A stretch of 12,586 bases of DNA from Spirochaetaceae bacterium (lineage in GTDB: Bacteria; Spirochaetota; Spirochaetia; Treponematales; Breznakiellaceae), in assembly GCA_031267955.1 (NCBI GenBank), contig JAIRYB010000221.1, positions 1 to 12,586 on the forward strand, in the 5' to 3' direction. The position numbers were made by a program, and so were the translations under genes. This document shows, in pieces, positions 5,730 to 12,586 of the stretch. The notes beneath the pieces were generated by a model. The model had not been told where the DNA came from, made no database searches, and saw only the letters and a list, made by a program, of their open reading frames with translations. Position 1 is the stretch's first letter; every line of letters begins with the position of its first letter.

Positions 5730-7187
5730 ATGGAAGTCAGAAAATCTTCAAGCTCAGCGGTTATATCCCTTGCGAAAGAAGCGGAAATTCAGGGCAGTTC
5801 CGTTTCCCTTGGCGATCCGAAGAACGGTTTTTTCAGCCTGAGCTTTACCGCCAACGATATGGAGCTCTGGGCCGGTATTTCCCCGCCCGACAGTTCCAAA
5901 GATATTATCACCGAAATTTATGTTGAGGATATGCTTGACAAACTCAACGTTATCTACGGGGTAAAATGGGACGCCATCTACGACGCGATCAATACCTGCA
6001 ATCTTGACCGGAAGCCCGTACGCAATGTGCTTATGGCCAGGGGCGATCCTGCCGTCAACGACGAGGCCGAGTACTTTGAACTTAACCCGGCGCTGGCCTC
6101 GGCGCCGAAACCTGCCGGCGAAAACGGCCGAATCGACTACAAGGACTACACCCCCTTTGTCATCGTCAAGCAGAATCAGGTCCTGGCGCGGCGGCGGCCA
6201 AGGATCGGCGGGAGGGAGGGGAAGAATGTACACGGCGATTCCATTCCTTACCGCATTATTGTAGCGCAGGGTTATTTTAGCGGGGAAAATACCCGCGTGG
6301 ACGATCGGTACATTTACTCGGATATTCACGGCCAGCTTGTGGAAAGCAAGCGCGTTTTAAGCGTCCAGAATACGCTGGTAATTAAAAGCGGCGTAAGCTA
6401 CACTACGGGGAATATCGTCTTTCCCGGAGACGTGATCATCAACGGCCCGGTTTCCGACGGTTTTAAAATATACTCGGGCGGCTCGGTCACCATCAAACAG
6501 ACCTTCGACGTGACCGACGCGGTGGCCAAAAAAAACCTTACCGTGGCCGGCGGTATTATCGGCCGGGGCCGGGCGCTGCTCAAGGTCGGGGATACGGTAA
6601 AAACCAAATTCATCAACAACTGCCGGCTTGCCTGCCGGAATAGTGTATATGTTACCAAAGAGATTATCCGTTCCAATGTATATACCATGGGCGTCGTGGA
6701 TATGGCCGAGAGGGGGATCATCCTGGGAAGCAGCATTTATGCCATGCACGGGGTACGGGCAAAAGGGATTGGGACAAAATCCGGCAAAGTTTCGCGGATT
6801 CACTGCGGCATTGATTTTACCATTGTGCAGGAAAAGGAAAAGTACATAGAACATCTTAAGCGTATCGCTGTTATGCTGAATCAGATGCGCTATGACTACG
6901 ACAAGGCCTCCGATACCGAAGACGGCAGGGCGGAACGTTTAAGATTGAAGGCGGGTATCGCGAAATTTGAAAAAGAACAGGCCAAAATTTCCGCCGGCCT
7001 GTCCGAAGTTCTGGGCAGGATCAATTCGGACGAAAACGCCGTTATTGAAATTTCCGGGAACATCGCCCCTGGTACCTTTCTGGAAATCTGCCAGGTGGGT
7101 TTCGTTGTTACCGAAACCCTGCACAAGGTCCGCGTCACGCTGGACACTTTTCTGGGCAAACTTGTCCCCCAAAGAATGGAAGAATGA
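5730..7187 (+). CDS. FapA family (DUF342) protein
   Basis: From the ATG at 5730 the product is 485 residues, starting MEVRKSSSSAVISL. The N-terminal part (about 60-200) is a FapA-type domain ending in the GGREGKNVHGDSIPYR region. Residues about 205-365 are a run of short glycine-spaced beta repeats (for example GDVIINGPVSDGFKIYSGGS), as in the right-handed beta-helix of this family. Residues about 366-432 are charged and helical, probably a coiled coil. The C-terminal end returns to beta structure. FapA of Vibrio helps place the flagellum at the pole, and relatives are common in spirochaetes, but the role of this copy is unknown. The frame is open back to 5598; I prefer 5730 because the predicted promoter lies between. 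GGAGAGG at 5707-5713 is 16 bases from the ATG, so the ribosome site is not ideal. Confidence 0.82.
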   Translation: MEVRKSSSSAVISLAKEAEIQGSSVSLGDPKNGFFSLSFTANDMELWAGISPPDSSKDIITEIYVEDMLDKLNVIYGVKWDAIYDAINTCNLDRKPVRNVLMARGDPAVNDEAEYFELNPALASAPKPAGENGRIDYKDYTPFVIVKQNQVLARRRPRIGGREGKNVHGDSIPYRIIVAQGYFSGENTRVDDRYIYSDIHGQLVESKRVLSVQNTLVIKSGVSYTTGNIVFPGDVIINGPVSDGFKIYSGGSVTIKQTFDVTDAVAKKNLTVAGGIIGRGRALLKVGDTVKTKFINNCRLACRNSVYVTKEIIRSNVYTMGVVDMAERGIILGSSIYAMHGVRAKGIGTKSGKVSRIHCGIDFTIVQEKEKYIEHLKRIAVMLNQMRYDYDKASDTEDGRAERLRLKAGIAKFEKEQAKISAGLSEVLGRINSDENAVIEISGNIAPGTFLEICQVGFVVTETLHKVRVTLDTFLGKLVPQRMEE

Positions 7188-7228
7188 CTGAATAGTTAAG
7201 AATGATCCCGAATTAAGGCCGGCTGTTT

Positions 7229-7936
7229 TCAGCTTATCGTGGTGCCGGTGAAGGGAGCGCCTGAGAGCAGTTTTTTCAGGTTAGGCAGGTCTTTCCCGGC
7301 CGCGCAGATGACCGTAATGCCGGTTTGTTCGGCGTGGCGGCTTGCCACAGGATCAAAAGGCACGTTTTTCCCCGGCGCCCATTCGTCCCCGGTAATGGCG
7401 CGAAATTCTTTCCATGAGATGGAGTCAACCGGTTTTGCGTCCGGGTTTTTCCGGGGATCGTCGGTGTATACCTTCTCTATATTGGAAAGGTTGACCACTG
7501 TTTTTGCCCCGAATTTTTCCGCGAGCAGAGTGGCGTCGTAGTCCGAGGAAAAGCCCGGTTTCCAGCCTGCCGCTACAAGCACCCGGCCCGTAAAGGCTCC
7601 CGCCTCCGTGGGGTTTATTACCACAGGCTCCCCGCAATAAGGGCCGAATACGGCCTTTACCAGCTGGGCGTTAAGCCGGGTCGCCATTACCCCGATCCAG
7701 TCCGCCTCGTCCGGGACAACCGGTTCCACCCCGTTCCAGGCAAGGGCGGACGCCACGTTCCGGTACGCGTTCTGCCAGGCCCGCGCGGGGCCGCCGCCGC
7801 CGGTAACAAAGATAAACTTTCTGCCTTTATCGCCTTCAAGAAATTCCCGTATCAGGGCCGCGAACCCTTTCAGAAATTCTTCGTCCACCCCCTCCGGGGC
7901 TACAATAGATCCCCCCAGGGAAATTACCGTTACCAT
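7229..7936 (-). CDS. pyrH: Archaeal-type UMP kinase (amino acid kinase family)
   Basis: A 235-residue amino-acid-kinase-fold protein. It has the start MVTVISLGGSIV, the glycine loop VTGGGGPAR (44-52), SSDYDATLLAEKFGAKTV (130-147) and NIEKVYTDDPRKNPDAK (152-168). It ends FTGTTIS, like the GTTI ending I recall for archaeal UMP kinases. It should phosphorylate UMP to UDP in pyrimidine synthesis, in the cytoplasm. Its resemblance is to the short archaeal-type group rather than the usual bacterial PyrH. AGGAG lies 6 bases before the ATG. It follows the lipoprotein gene by 34 bases on the same strand, so it is probably co-transcribed with the sigma-factor unit, and it converges on the FapA-like gene. 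Another amino-acid-kinase substrate is possible but less likely. Confidence 0.85.
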   Translation of the reverse strand: MVTVISLGGSIVAPEGVDEEFLKGFAALIREFLEGDKGRKFIFVTGGGGPARAWQNAYRNVASALAWNGVEPVVPDEADWIGVMATRLNAQLVKAVFGPYCGEPVVINPTEAGAFTGRVLVAAGWKPGFSSDYDATLLAEKFGAKTVVNLSNIEKVYTDDPRKNPDAKPVDSISWKEFRAITGDEWAPGKNVPFDPVASRHAEQTGITVICAAGKDLPNLKKLLSGAPFTGTTIS

Positions 7937-7970
7937 AAGTTACTCCTGACTGTAATCCGTCGCCCGGCCC

Positions 7971-9599
7971 TCATTGCACGTAAACGCCGTTTATCGTAAT
8001 GTCCCCCCATAGGGACGAATAGGATATCAGCCCGCCCGCCGCTTCTTCCCAGATATTTTGCAGGGCGTAACCCCGGCTGCGGGCCGTGACGCGGCCCTGG
8101 CTTTCCATCTGGGGAAGGGTGGTTTCGCCCCGGGAAAAACAGATGCGCTGGTTATCAAGGCTGCCGAAGTAGTAAGAGGCAGCGTCCGGGCGGAGATTAA
8201 AGGCAGCCGGCGCTGCGCCGGCTCCCAGGGCCGGGTCCGCCGGAATCCAGCCGAAGCCCTCGATCCAGAATTCCGCCCAATAATGAGGTATCGTCGCCCT
8301 GGAACTGTCCACCAGGACCCCCGCCTGGGGCAGCGCGGCAACTCCGGCGGCCCGGGAAAGCGCGCAGAAAAGCAGGGCCGCGTGGTAAGGATCCGCCTGC
8401 TTTTGCACCAGGGCGGTCAGAACATCGTCCTGCCGGCTTTCCGTCCGGATATCCGTCTCTTTGAGAAGCCAGTTGTAAATAAGGCGGGCTTTCTGGTAGG
8501 GATTCTGTTCCCGGCCTATAATGGCCGAAGCCTGGCGCGTTATCAAAGGATTGTCCGAGGGGACAAGCGGGCTGTGCCGGGTATAGGCTGTCTCCAGGGC
8601 CGAAGCGCGGCCGGATCTGATCCGGGAGGCGTTTACGCTGGTTTCAACCGCGTAGACCTCTACCAGATAAGAAACGGCAATTTCCGCGCCGGTATTGGAA
8701 GCAAGGTCGTTTAATTTATAGAGGGAAACGCCCCGGTAATTTTCGATAAAAGGATCGTTCTTTCTGGATATCAGTTCCCCAAGCCGCTGGGAAGCGGAAC
8801 TAACCGGCCGGGGCATGACGATATAGAGGGTATTCGGCGCCGAGGCGTCCGTTACCCGTATGTCGGCCGCGTAGGATATGGCGTAACTCCGTTTGTCCCG
8901 GTAAACTTTAGAGCCGGGTTTTTCAGTTACCTCAAAATATTCGCCCTGGCTGCTGCCCCTGCCGGTCCTGACCTCCAGGTTTCCGCTGACGGCCCCGTCC
9001 GGAACCCGTACCCTCAGTTCCCGTTCTCCCCAGGCTTCGTAACCGAGGTCGCTTTCGGAAACAGGTACCGACAGGGGGCCGCTCAATTCCGCGGGGGCCG
9101 AGGGGGATTGTTCCGCTGCCCAGGCGAAGAAGACCGCGCCCCCTTCCCGGAACGCGCCGAAGTTGTTCCCCCGTATGGTTACCGCGCTTCCTATGGCCGC
9201 CGACCTGGGCTCTATTGAAACTATCCGGGGGCCGGTTTCCGCCTGAGGGCCCGTTACCGGAACGGGGACGGCATCTTCGTTGGCGAACAGGGCCGCGTTG
9301 CTCTTTCTGTTTCCCCTGTGGACGTATACAAGCCCGGATTCGCCGAATTCGGGGACGGTAAAAGAGATGGCGTCATCCTGCCACAAGATATAGGACGAAG
9401 ACGTGGGCGCGATCCCCGCTACCGTCACATAGGATTCGTCCTGCTCGTCCCCGAAATGCTCCCCCCGTATTGTCAGTACTTTGCCCATTCGCCCGATGGG
9501 GGGGTAGACGGAGTCAATACGGGGCGCTTCCTCCTCGCAGCCCGAAAAAAACAGGGCTGCAAACAGGAGGAATAAAATACCGTGGCGGGGAAAAATCAT
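7971..9599 (-). CDS. TIG-domain lipoprotein with transglutaminase-like domain lacking the catalytic cysteine
   Basis: A 542-residue exported lipoprotein. The signal peptide ends LFFSG-Cys21, a lipobox that fits looser spirochaete rules. Two IPT/TIG beta domains follow: about 26-106, with VYPPIGRMGKVLTIRGEHFG, and about 125-224, with IEPRSAAIGSAVTIRGNNFG. The region 230-350 is unassigned. Residues about 365-460 match the transglutaminase core: ALLFCALSRAAG (408-419), then HYWAEFWIEGFGWIPADPAL (439-458), with His439 and Asp455 in the triad positions. The usual GDC is ADP here, so Pro404 replaces the nucleophile and the enzyme is probably inactive; Cys412 is eight residues on and not an obvious substitute. 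It likely acts as a surface or periplasmic binding or scaffold protein. Its ATG overlaps the upstream stop (ATGA). Confidence 0.85.
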   Translation of the reverse strand: MIFPRHGILFLLFAALFFSGCEEEAPRIDSVYPPIGRMGKVLTIRGEHFGDEQDESYVTVAGIAPTSSSYILWQDDAISFTVPEFGESGLVYVHRGNRKSNAALFANEDAVPVPVTGPQAETGPRIVSIEPRSAAIGSAVTIRGNNFGAFREGGAVFFAWAAEQSPSAPAELSGPLSVPVSESDLGYEAWGERELRVRVPDGAVSGNLEVRTGRGSSQGEYFEVTEKPGSKVYRDKRSYAISYAADIRVTDASAPNTLYIVMPRPVSSASQRLGELISRKNDPFIENYRGVSLYKLNDLASNTGAEIAVSYLVEVYAVETSVNASRIRSGRASALETAYTRHSPLVPSDNPLITRQASAIIGREQNPYQKARLIYNWLLKETDIRTESRQDDVLTALVQKQADPYHAALLFCALSRAAGVAALPQAGVLVDSSRATIPHYWAEFWIEGFGWIPADPALGAGAAPAAFNLRPDAASYYFGSLDNQRICFSRGETTLPQMESQGRVTARSRGYALQNIWEEAAGGLISYSSLWGDITINGVYVQ

Positions 9600-10117
9600 C
9601 GCTGCGATTCAGGGTCCTGTCCGGGAATGTCCCGGGAAGCTGTTTCAGGAAGCGCCGTTTCAGGGTCATAGGGAAGGAGGGCCACCTGTATTTCAATACG
9701 GGCATCTTCCGGAGAATCGGCGCGCCCCAGGGGGAAGAAATAGACCTGCTCCCCGTATTCCATAGGTATGGTCTCAATCGTGGTGTGGTAGCTCATCCCC
9801 CGGTTGGGTACGTCCACCAGAATTTGGCCCTGCGCTACCAGCACCATGCGGCCGCTTTTTTCCCGGTAAAGGGTAAACTGCACTACAACCACAATATTGT
9901 TTCCGACCAGCTTTAACCTTACCGGGACTCCGGGAAGGGTAACCTTGTTGTTCGTTTGATCCCAGACCACCTGCTGATTCGCCTCTACCACCCGGGAGAC
10001 GATGTTCAGTACTACCGCCAATTCTTCCAGAGACTGGTCCTGGGCATAGGAGGCCGTATTGGCGGCGACCAATAAAAGGCCGCCCAAAAAAGCGGTCTTC
10101 GCGTAACCGGGGATCAT
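9596..10117 (-). CDS. Secreted protein of unknown function in the sigma-factor operon
   Basis: I do not recognise a named family. The 173-residue product begins with a signal peptide (MIPGYAKTAFLGGLLLVAANTA), with likely cleavage after SYA at residue 25, no lipobox and no later membrane segment. It should be periplasmic or outer-membrane associated. The mature part has an amphipathic start (about 29-50), then alternating hydrophobic strands such as LVGNNIVVVVQFTLYRE (70-86) and MVLVAQGQILVDVP (91-104), suggesting a single beta-sandwich. The tail is polar and proline-rich. It overlaps its neighbours by ATGA at both ends, between the anti-sigma and lipoprotein genes, so coupled expression and a shared envelope job are likely. 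Confidence 0.8.
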   Translation of the reverse strand: MIPGYAKTAFLGGLLLVAANTASYAQDQSLEELAVVLNIVSRVVEANQQVVWDQTNNKVTLPGVPVRLKLVGNNIVVVVQFTLYREKSGRMVLVAQGQILVDVPNRGMSYHTTIETIPMEYGEQVYFFPLGRADSPEDARIEIQVALLPYDPETALPETASRDIPGQDPESQR

Positions 10118-10695
10118 CGTCTTGAGCCGCCCCTTGAATAAGCTGAATAATCAGAAGCTTTAATCATTGTAGGCTGCCCGGGATTGGAAAAACTCCTGGT
10201 TTCCGGGAGGCGGATGATCATAAAATCCGTCGATTCCTCGTTTCCCAGATATTGGAGAAAGCTGCTCATATCCGACACAGGGACAATTTCCTGCACATCC
10301 AGGCTGATTCCGGCCGCCGCGAAAGTGTCGGCGGATGGCGCCGGTTTCTGCGCGGAGTAATTTGCCAGCGCCAGCGTGAAAGAGGCGACAAGGAGGGCTG
10401 CCGCCGCGATTACGGCCGGCAGGGGAACCGCCACGGACTGCCGCCAGAAACGCCGCCTGCCGGAATCCGCGAAACGCCGGCCGCTTACCGCTTCCCCCAG
10501 TTTCAGCCAGACCCGCTCCTGTTCTTCGGAAAGATCCCGCCGGCCGGCCGCCATACAGGCCGAAAGCCGGATATACTGGTCCATCTTTGAACGGCATTCA
10601 GGGCACCGGCCCAGATGAACTTCCATTTCTTCTTTCCAGGGAGAGGGGAGTTCCCCGTCAAGATAAACCGAAAGAAACTGACGATCAGGACACAT
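10114..10695 (-). CDS. Membrane anti-sigma factor with zinc-binding (ZAS) motif
   Basis: A 193-residue single-pass membrane protein. The cytoplasmic N-terminal domain starts MCPDRQFLSVYLDGELP and holds the zinc-binding anti-sigma signature His27-x3-Cys31-x2-Cys34 (HLGRCPEC). A basic stretch (79-85) leads into one membrane helix at about 88-111. The roughly 80-residue outer part (112-193) has no recognised domain. ZAS proteins hold their cognate ECF sigma factor inactive at the membrane until a signal releases it. The gene overlaps the end of the sigma gene by 11 bases, the usual arrangement for a cognate pair. Its stop overlaps the start of the secreted protein gene (ATGA). Confidence 0.9.
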   Translation of the reverse strand: MCPDRQFLSVYLDGELPSPWKEEMEVHLGRCPECRSKMDQYIRLSACMAAGRRDLSEEQERVWLKLGEAVSGRRFADSGRRRFWRQSVAVPLPAVIAAAALLVASFTLALANYSAQKPAPSADTFAAAGISLDVQEIVPVSDMSSFLQYLGNEESTDFMIIRLPETRSFSNPGQPTMIKASDYSAYSRGGSRR

Positions 10696-11218
10696 ATGAA
10701 TCTTCCTTGGGTAAAAGGGCCGCGAGTCGTTCCCGCGCCCTGAATACCCTAACCTTTACATTGCCCTCGCTAATGCCAAGGGTACGTCCTATTTCTTTAT
10801 AATTTAGTTCGCCATATTCTTTTAAAATAAGCACAATGCGCAAATTTTCCGGCAGCTTCTCCAGCGCCTTCCTGACCTCGTCCTGGTTTTCCTTCTTCAG
10901 GATAAACTCTTCGCCTGTTTCCGGAGTTTGGGCTATCTCCCGGAAAGCCCGCTGGTAGGCCCGCCGTTCCCGTTCTTTCCGCTTTACATGGTTCAGCGCG
11001 GCGTTTTTGACTACCCGGATGAGCCAGTACTTGGCCTCGTCGGCATTCGGAAACGCCATGTTTTTTTCATAAAGCCGGAAAAAAGCCTCCTGGCACAGAT
11101 CTTCCGCCGCCTCCTCGTTTGAAGTGATCCGGCAGGCTACCCGGAAAAGAATCGGGAATACCGTGTCGTACAGCCTGCGGAACTCCGCCCGGGTATTCCC
11201 ATCCTGTATTAAAAACAA
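10685..11218 (-). CDS. ECF (group 4) RNA polymerase sigma factor
   Basis: A 177-residue two-domain sigma factor of usual ECF length. Region 2 covers about 15-83, with AAEDLCQEAFFRLY (37-50) and NAALNHVKRKER (72-83). Region 4 covers about 113-170, with the helix-turn-helix YKEIGRTLGISEGNVKVRVF (140-159) followed by RARERL. No regions 1.1 or 3 are present and there is no long extension. It directs RNA polymerase to its own promoters once released by the anti-sigma factor encoded next. The start is TTG (11216-11218); GAGG lies 7 bases upstream and no better in-frame ATG exists. It begins 27 bases after the cysS stop on the same strand, so it may be read through from cysS. I could not identify a convincing self-regulated ECF promoter in that short gap. 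Confidence 0.92.
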   Translation of the reverse strand: MFLIQDGNTRAEFRRLYDTVFPILFRVACRITSNEEAAEDLCQEAFFRLYEKNMAFPNADEAKYWLIRVVKNAALNHVKRKERERRAYQRAFREIAQTPETGEEFILKKENQDEVRKALEKLPENLRIVLILKEYGELNYKEIGRTLGISEGNVKVRVFRARERLAALLPKEDSYVS

Positions 11219-11225
11219 GTTTTTT

Positions 11226-11229
11226 CCTC
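11226..11229 (-). promoter_or_regulatory. Ribosome binding site supporting the TTG start of the sigma gene
   Basis: GAGG on the minus strand lies 7 bases before TTG at 11216-11218, normal spacing. This is the main reason to accept a non-ATG start here. Confidence 0.6.
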
Positions 11230-11245
11230 AATCGTTACAAAAATG

Positions 11246-12586
11246 TTAGATTTTACGCCAGACCGTACCGGCGGGGCCGTCTTCTAAAATTATACCCCGC
11301 TCTTTAAGGGAATTTCTGATCCCGTCCGCCTTGGCGAAGTCCTTCGCCTTTTTTGCCGCGGCCCTTTCCCCAATCAGGGCTTCAATTTCCCCTGCCGGAC
11401 TCCCGTCCGTCTCCGCGCCCCCCGGCGCGGCGGCCTTTGCCAGATCAAGCCCCAGCGCCTGGTCCATGCTGAAGGCCACGGCCAGGGCGTCGGCCGGCGC
11501 GGTCTCCGTGTCCCTGAGCAGCTTCCAAAGTTCCGCCAAAGCGCGGGGGCTGGAAAGATCGTCTTCAAGGGCCTTGTCGAACGTTTCCAAAAACACCCCG
11601 GCCCTGCCCCTGGTTACACTTGAGGGCAAGGCTTCTCCCGGGGCAGGAAGGGCGTTGCCCGCTTTTTCCGCCAGAAAACGAATACGGTCCCCAAGTGATT
11701 TCCGGGCGTTTTTTGCCCCGTCCAGGGCTTCCCGGGAAAACTGGAGCTGGCTGCGGTAATGGCCGCCCAGGAGAAAATAACGGTAATCCAGGGGCTCATA
11801 CCCGTCGTCAGCAAGGCTTTGCAGGGTAAGGAATCCCCCCGAAGACTTGGACATCTTGCCCTTGCCAAGAACAAGAAATTCATTGTGGAGCCAGTATTTT
11901 ACCCAGGGATGCCTGCCTGTAGCCGCCTCGCTCTGGGCGATTTCGTTGGTATGGTGAATCGGAATATGGTCTATACCCCCGCCGTGTATATCGAACTGTT
12001 CCCCAAGATACTTAATACTCATGGCGGAACATTCAATGTGCCAGCCCGGATACCCCCGGCCCCACGGGCTGTCCCAGGCCAGCGCCTGGTCCTCAAATTT
12101 GCTCTTTGTAAACCAGAGGACAAAGTCCCGGGGATTCCGCTTGTTTTCGTCCGCGGCGATCCGCGCGCCCGCCTTGAGAGAGTCCGCGCGGAGCAGGGCG
12201 AGATCGCCGTAGCGGGGAAATTTGCCGATGTCGAAGTAGACGTTCCCGCCTGCGGAATAGGTAAAACCCGCGGCCTCGATCCTCTTGATAAGGTCTACCA
12301 TCTCGCCTATATGTTCCGTGGCCTTGCAGACCACCGAAGGCTGCGTAATGTTAAGCTGCCCGGTATCCCTGAAAAATGCGCGGGTATAAAAATCGGCCAC
12401 CTCAAGAACGGTTTTCCCCCGTTCTTCGGCGCTTTTTACCATCTTGTCCTCGCCCTCGTCATTATCGCCGCTTAGGTGGCCTACATCCGTGATGTTCATC
12501 ACATGGGTCACCTCGTAACCAAGCCGCCTGAGCGTCCTTACCAGCAGGTCGTGGGTTACATAGGCCCGCAGATTCCCGATATGGGC
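11246..12586 (-). CDS. cysS: Cysteinyl-tRNA synthetase, N-terminus beyond the window edge
   Basis: The open frame continues to the right edge, giving 446 visible residues. The visible part begins AHIGNLRAY, the HIGH-type class I motif, so only about 30-40 N-terminal residues are missing. Then come VTHVMNITDVGHL (26-38), GWHIECSAMS (181-190), HTNE (212-215) and GKGKMSKSSGG (241-251, the KMSKS ATP loop). Cys186, His211 and Glu215 have the same spacing as three of the four zinc ligands of the E. coli enzyme; the fourth, in the CGPTVYD region, is off the edge. The C-terminal DALR-type helical domain and the usual TVWRKI ending are intact. The enzyme loads cysteine onto tRNA-Cys. An internal GTG at 12509-12511 is not the real start. 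Confidence 0.96.
   Translation of the reverse strand, partial: AHIGNLRAYVTHDLLVRTLRRLGYEVTHVMNITDVGHLSGDNDEGEDKMVKSAEERGKTVLEVADFYTRAFFRDTGQLNITQPSVVCKATEHIGEMVDLIKRIEAAGFTYSAGGNVYFDIGKFPRYGDLALLRADSLKAGARIAADENKRNPRDFVLWFTKSKFEDQALAWDSPWGRGYPGWHIECSAMSIKYLGEQFDIHGGGIDHIPIHHTNEIAQSEAATGRHPWVKYWLHNEFLVLGKGKMSKSSGGFLTLQSLADDGYEPLDYRYFLLGGHYRSQLQFSREALDGAKNARKSLGDRIRFLAEKAGNALPAPGEALPSSVTRGRAGVFLETFDKALEDDLSSPRALAELWKLLRDTETAPADALAVAFSMDQALGLDLAKAAAPGGAETDGSPAGEIEALIGERAAAKKAKDFAKADGIRNSLKERGIILEDGPAGTVWRKI

Noticed and set aside
7188..7228. Terminator between the FapA-like and UMP kinase genes
   Set aside because: Only a GCTG/CAGC stem with a four-T loop near 7222-7233, too short to support.
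8058..8714. 218-residue plus-strand frame opposite the lipoprotein gene
   Set aside because: Shadow frame, basic and repetitive composition; the minus-strand lipoprotein has a lipobox and domains.

Overview
The window looks like chromosomal DNA from a GC-rich (by eye, mid-50s percent) anaerobic or microaerophilic bacterium. A Treponema-like spirochaete is the best guess. This rests on the combination of a stand-alone FapA/DUF342 protein, an archaeal-type UMP kinase, a TIG/transglutaminase-fold lipoprotein and a bacteriohemerythrin; there is no rRNA or other decisive marker, so the taxonomy is inference. Coding density is high. I see no tRNA, rRNA, CRISPR array, insertion sequence or prophage gene.

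Left edge (1-1053): a flavin-reductase-family gene, cut by the window edge, reads leftward and is divergent from a bacteriohemerythrin gene. The 235-bp space between them holds a plausible sigma70-type promoter for each. Together they suggest handling of oxygen or redox stress.

Sulfur amino-acid operon (5631 down to 1088, minus strand): a cystathionine beta-lyase-like gene, a MetI-like cystathionine gamma-synthase, two tandem Rrf2-family regulators and a class I/II aminotransferase. The middle three genes overlap by ATGA junctions. One Rrf2 protein keeps the CX5CX5C plus His pattern of IscR-type Fe-S sensors. Its neighbour has lost it and looks like the cysteine regulator CymR. Immediately before the first gene lies a perfect 25-bp palindrome (two 10-bp arms, 5-bp centre) that contains the predicted -10 box. 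It is the obvious candidate operator for one or both Rrf2 proteins and is the most interesting element here.

Middle (5674-7187): a plus-strand FapA-like (DUF342) gene with its own promoter, divergent from the sulfur operon.

Right half (12586 down to 7229, minus strand): cysS (N-terminus beyond the edge), then an ECF sigma factor, a zinc-finger anti-sigma factor with one membrane segment, a secreted protein of unknown function, a TIG-domain lipoprotein and an archaeal-type UMP kinase. Sigma to lipoprotein genes overlap each other, which points to one envelope-signalling unit. The transglutaminase-like domain of the lipoprotein has proline where the catalytic cysteine is expected, so it is probably a non-catalytic version.
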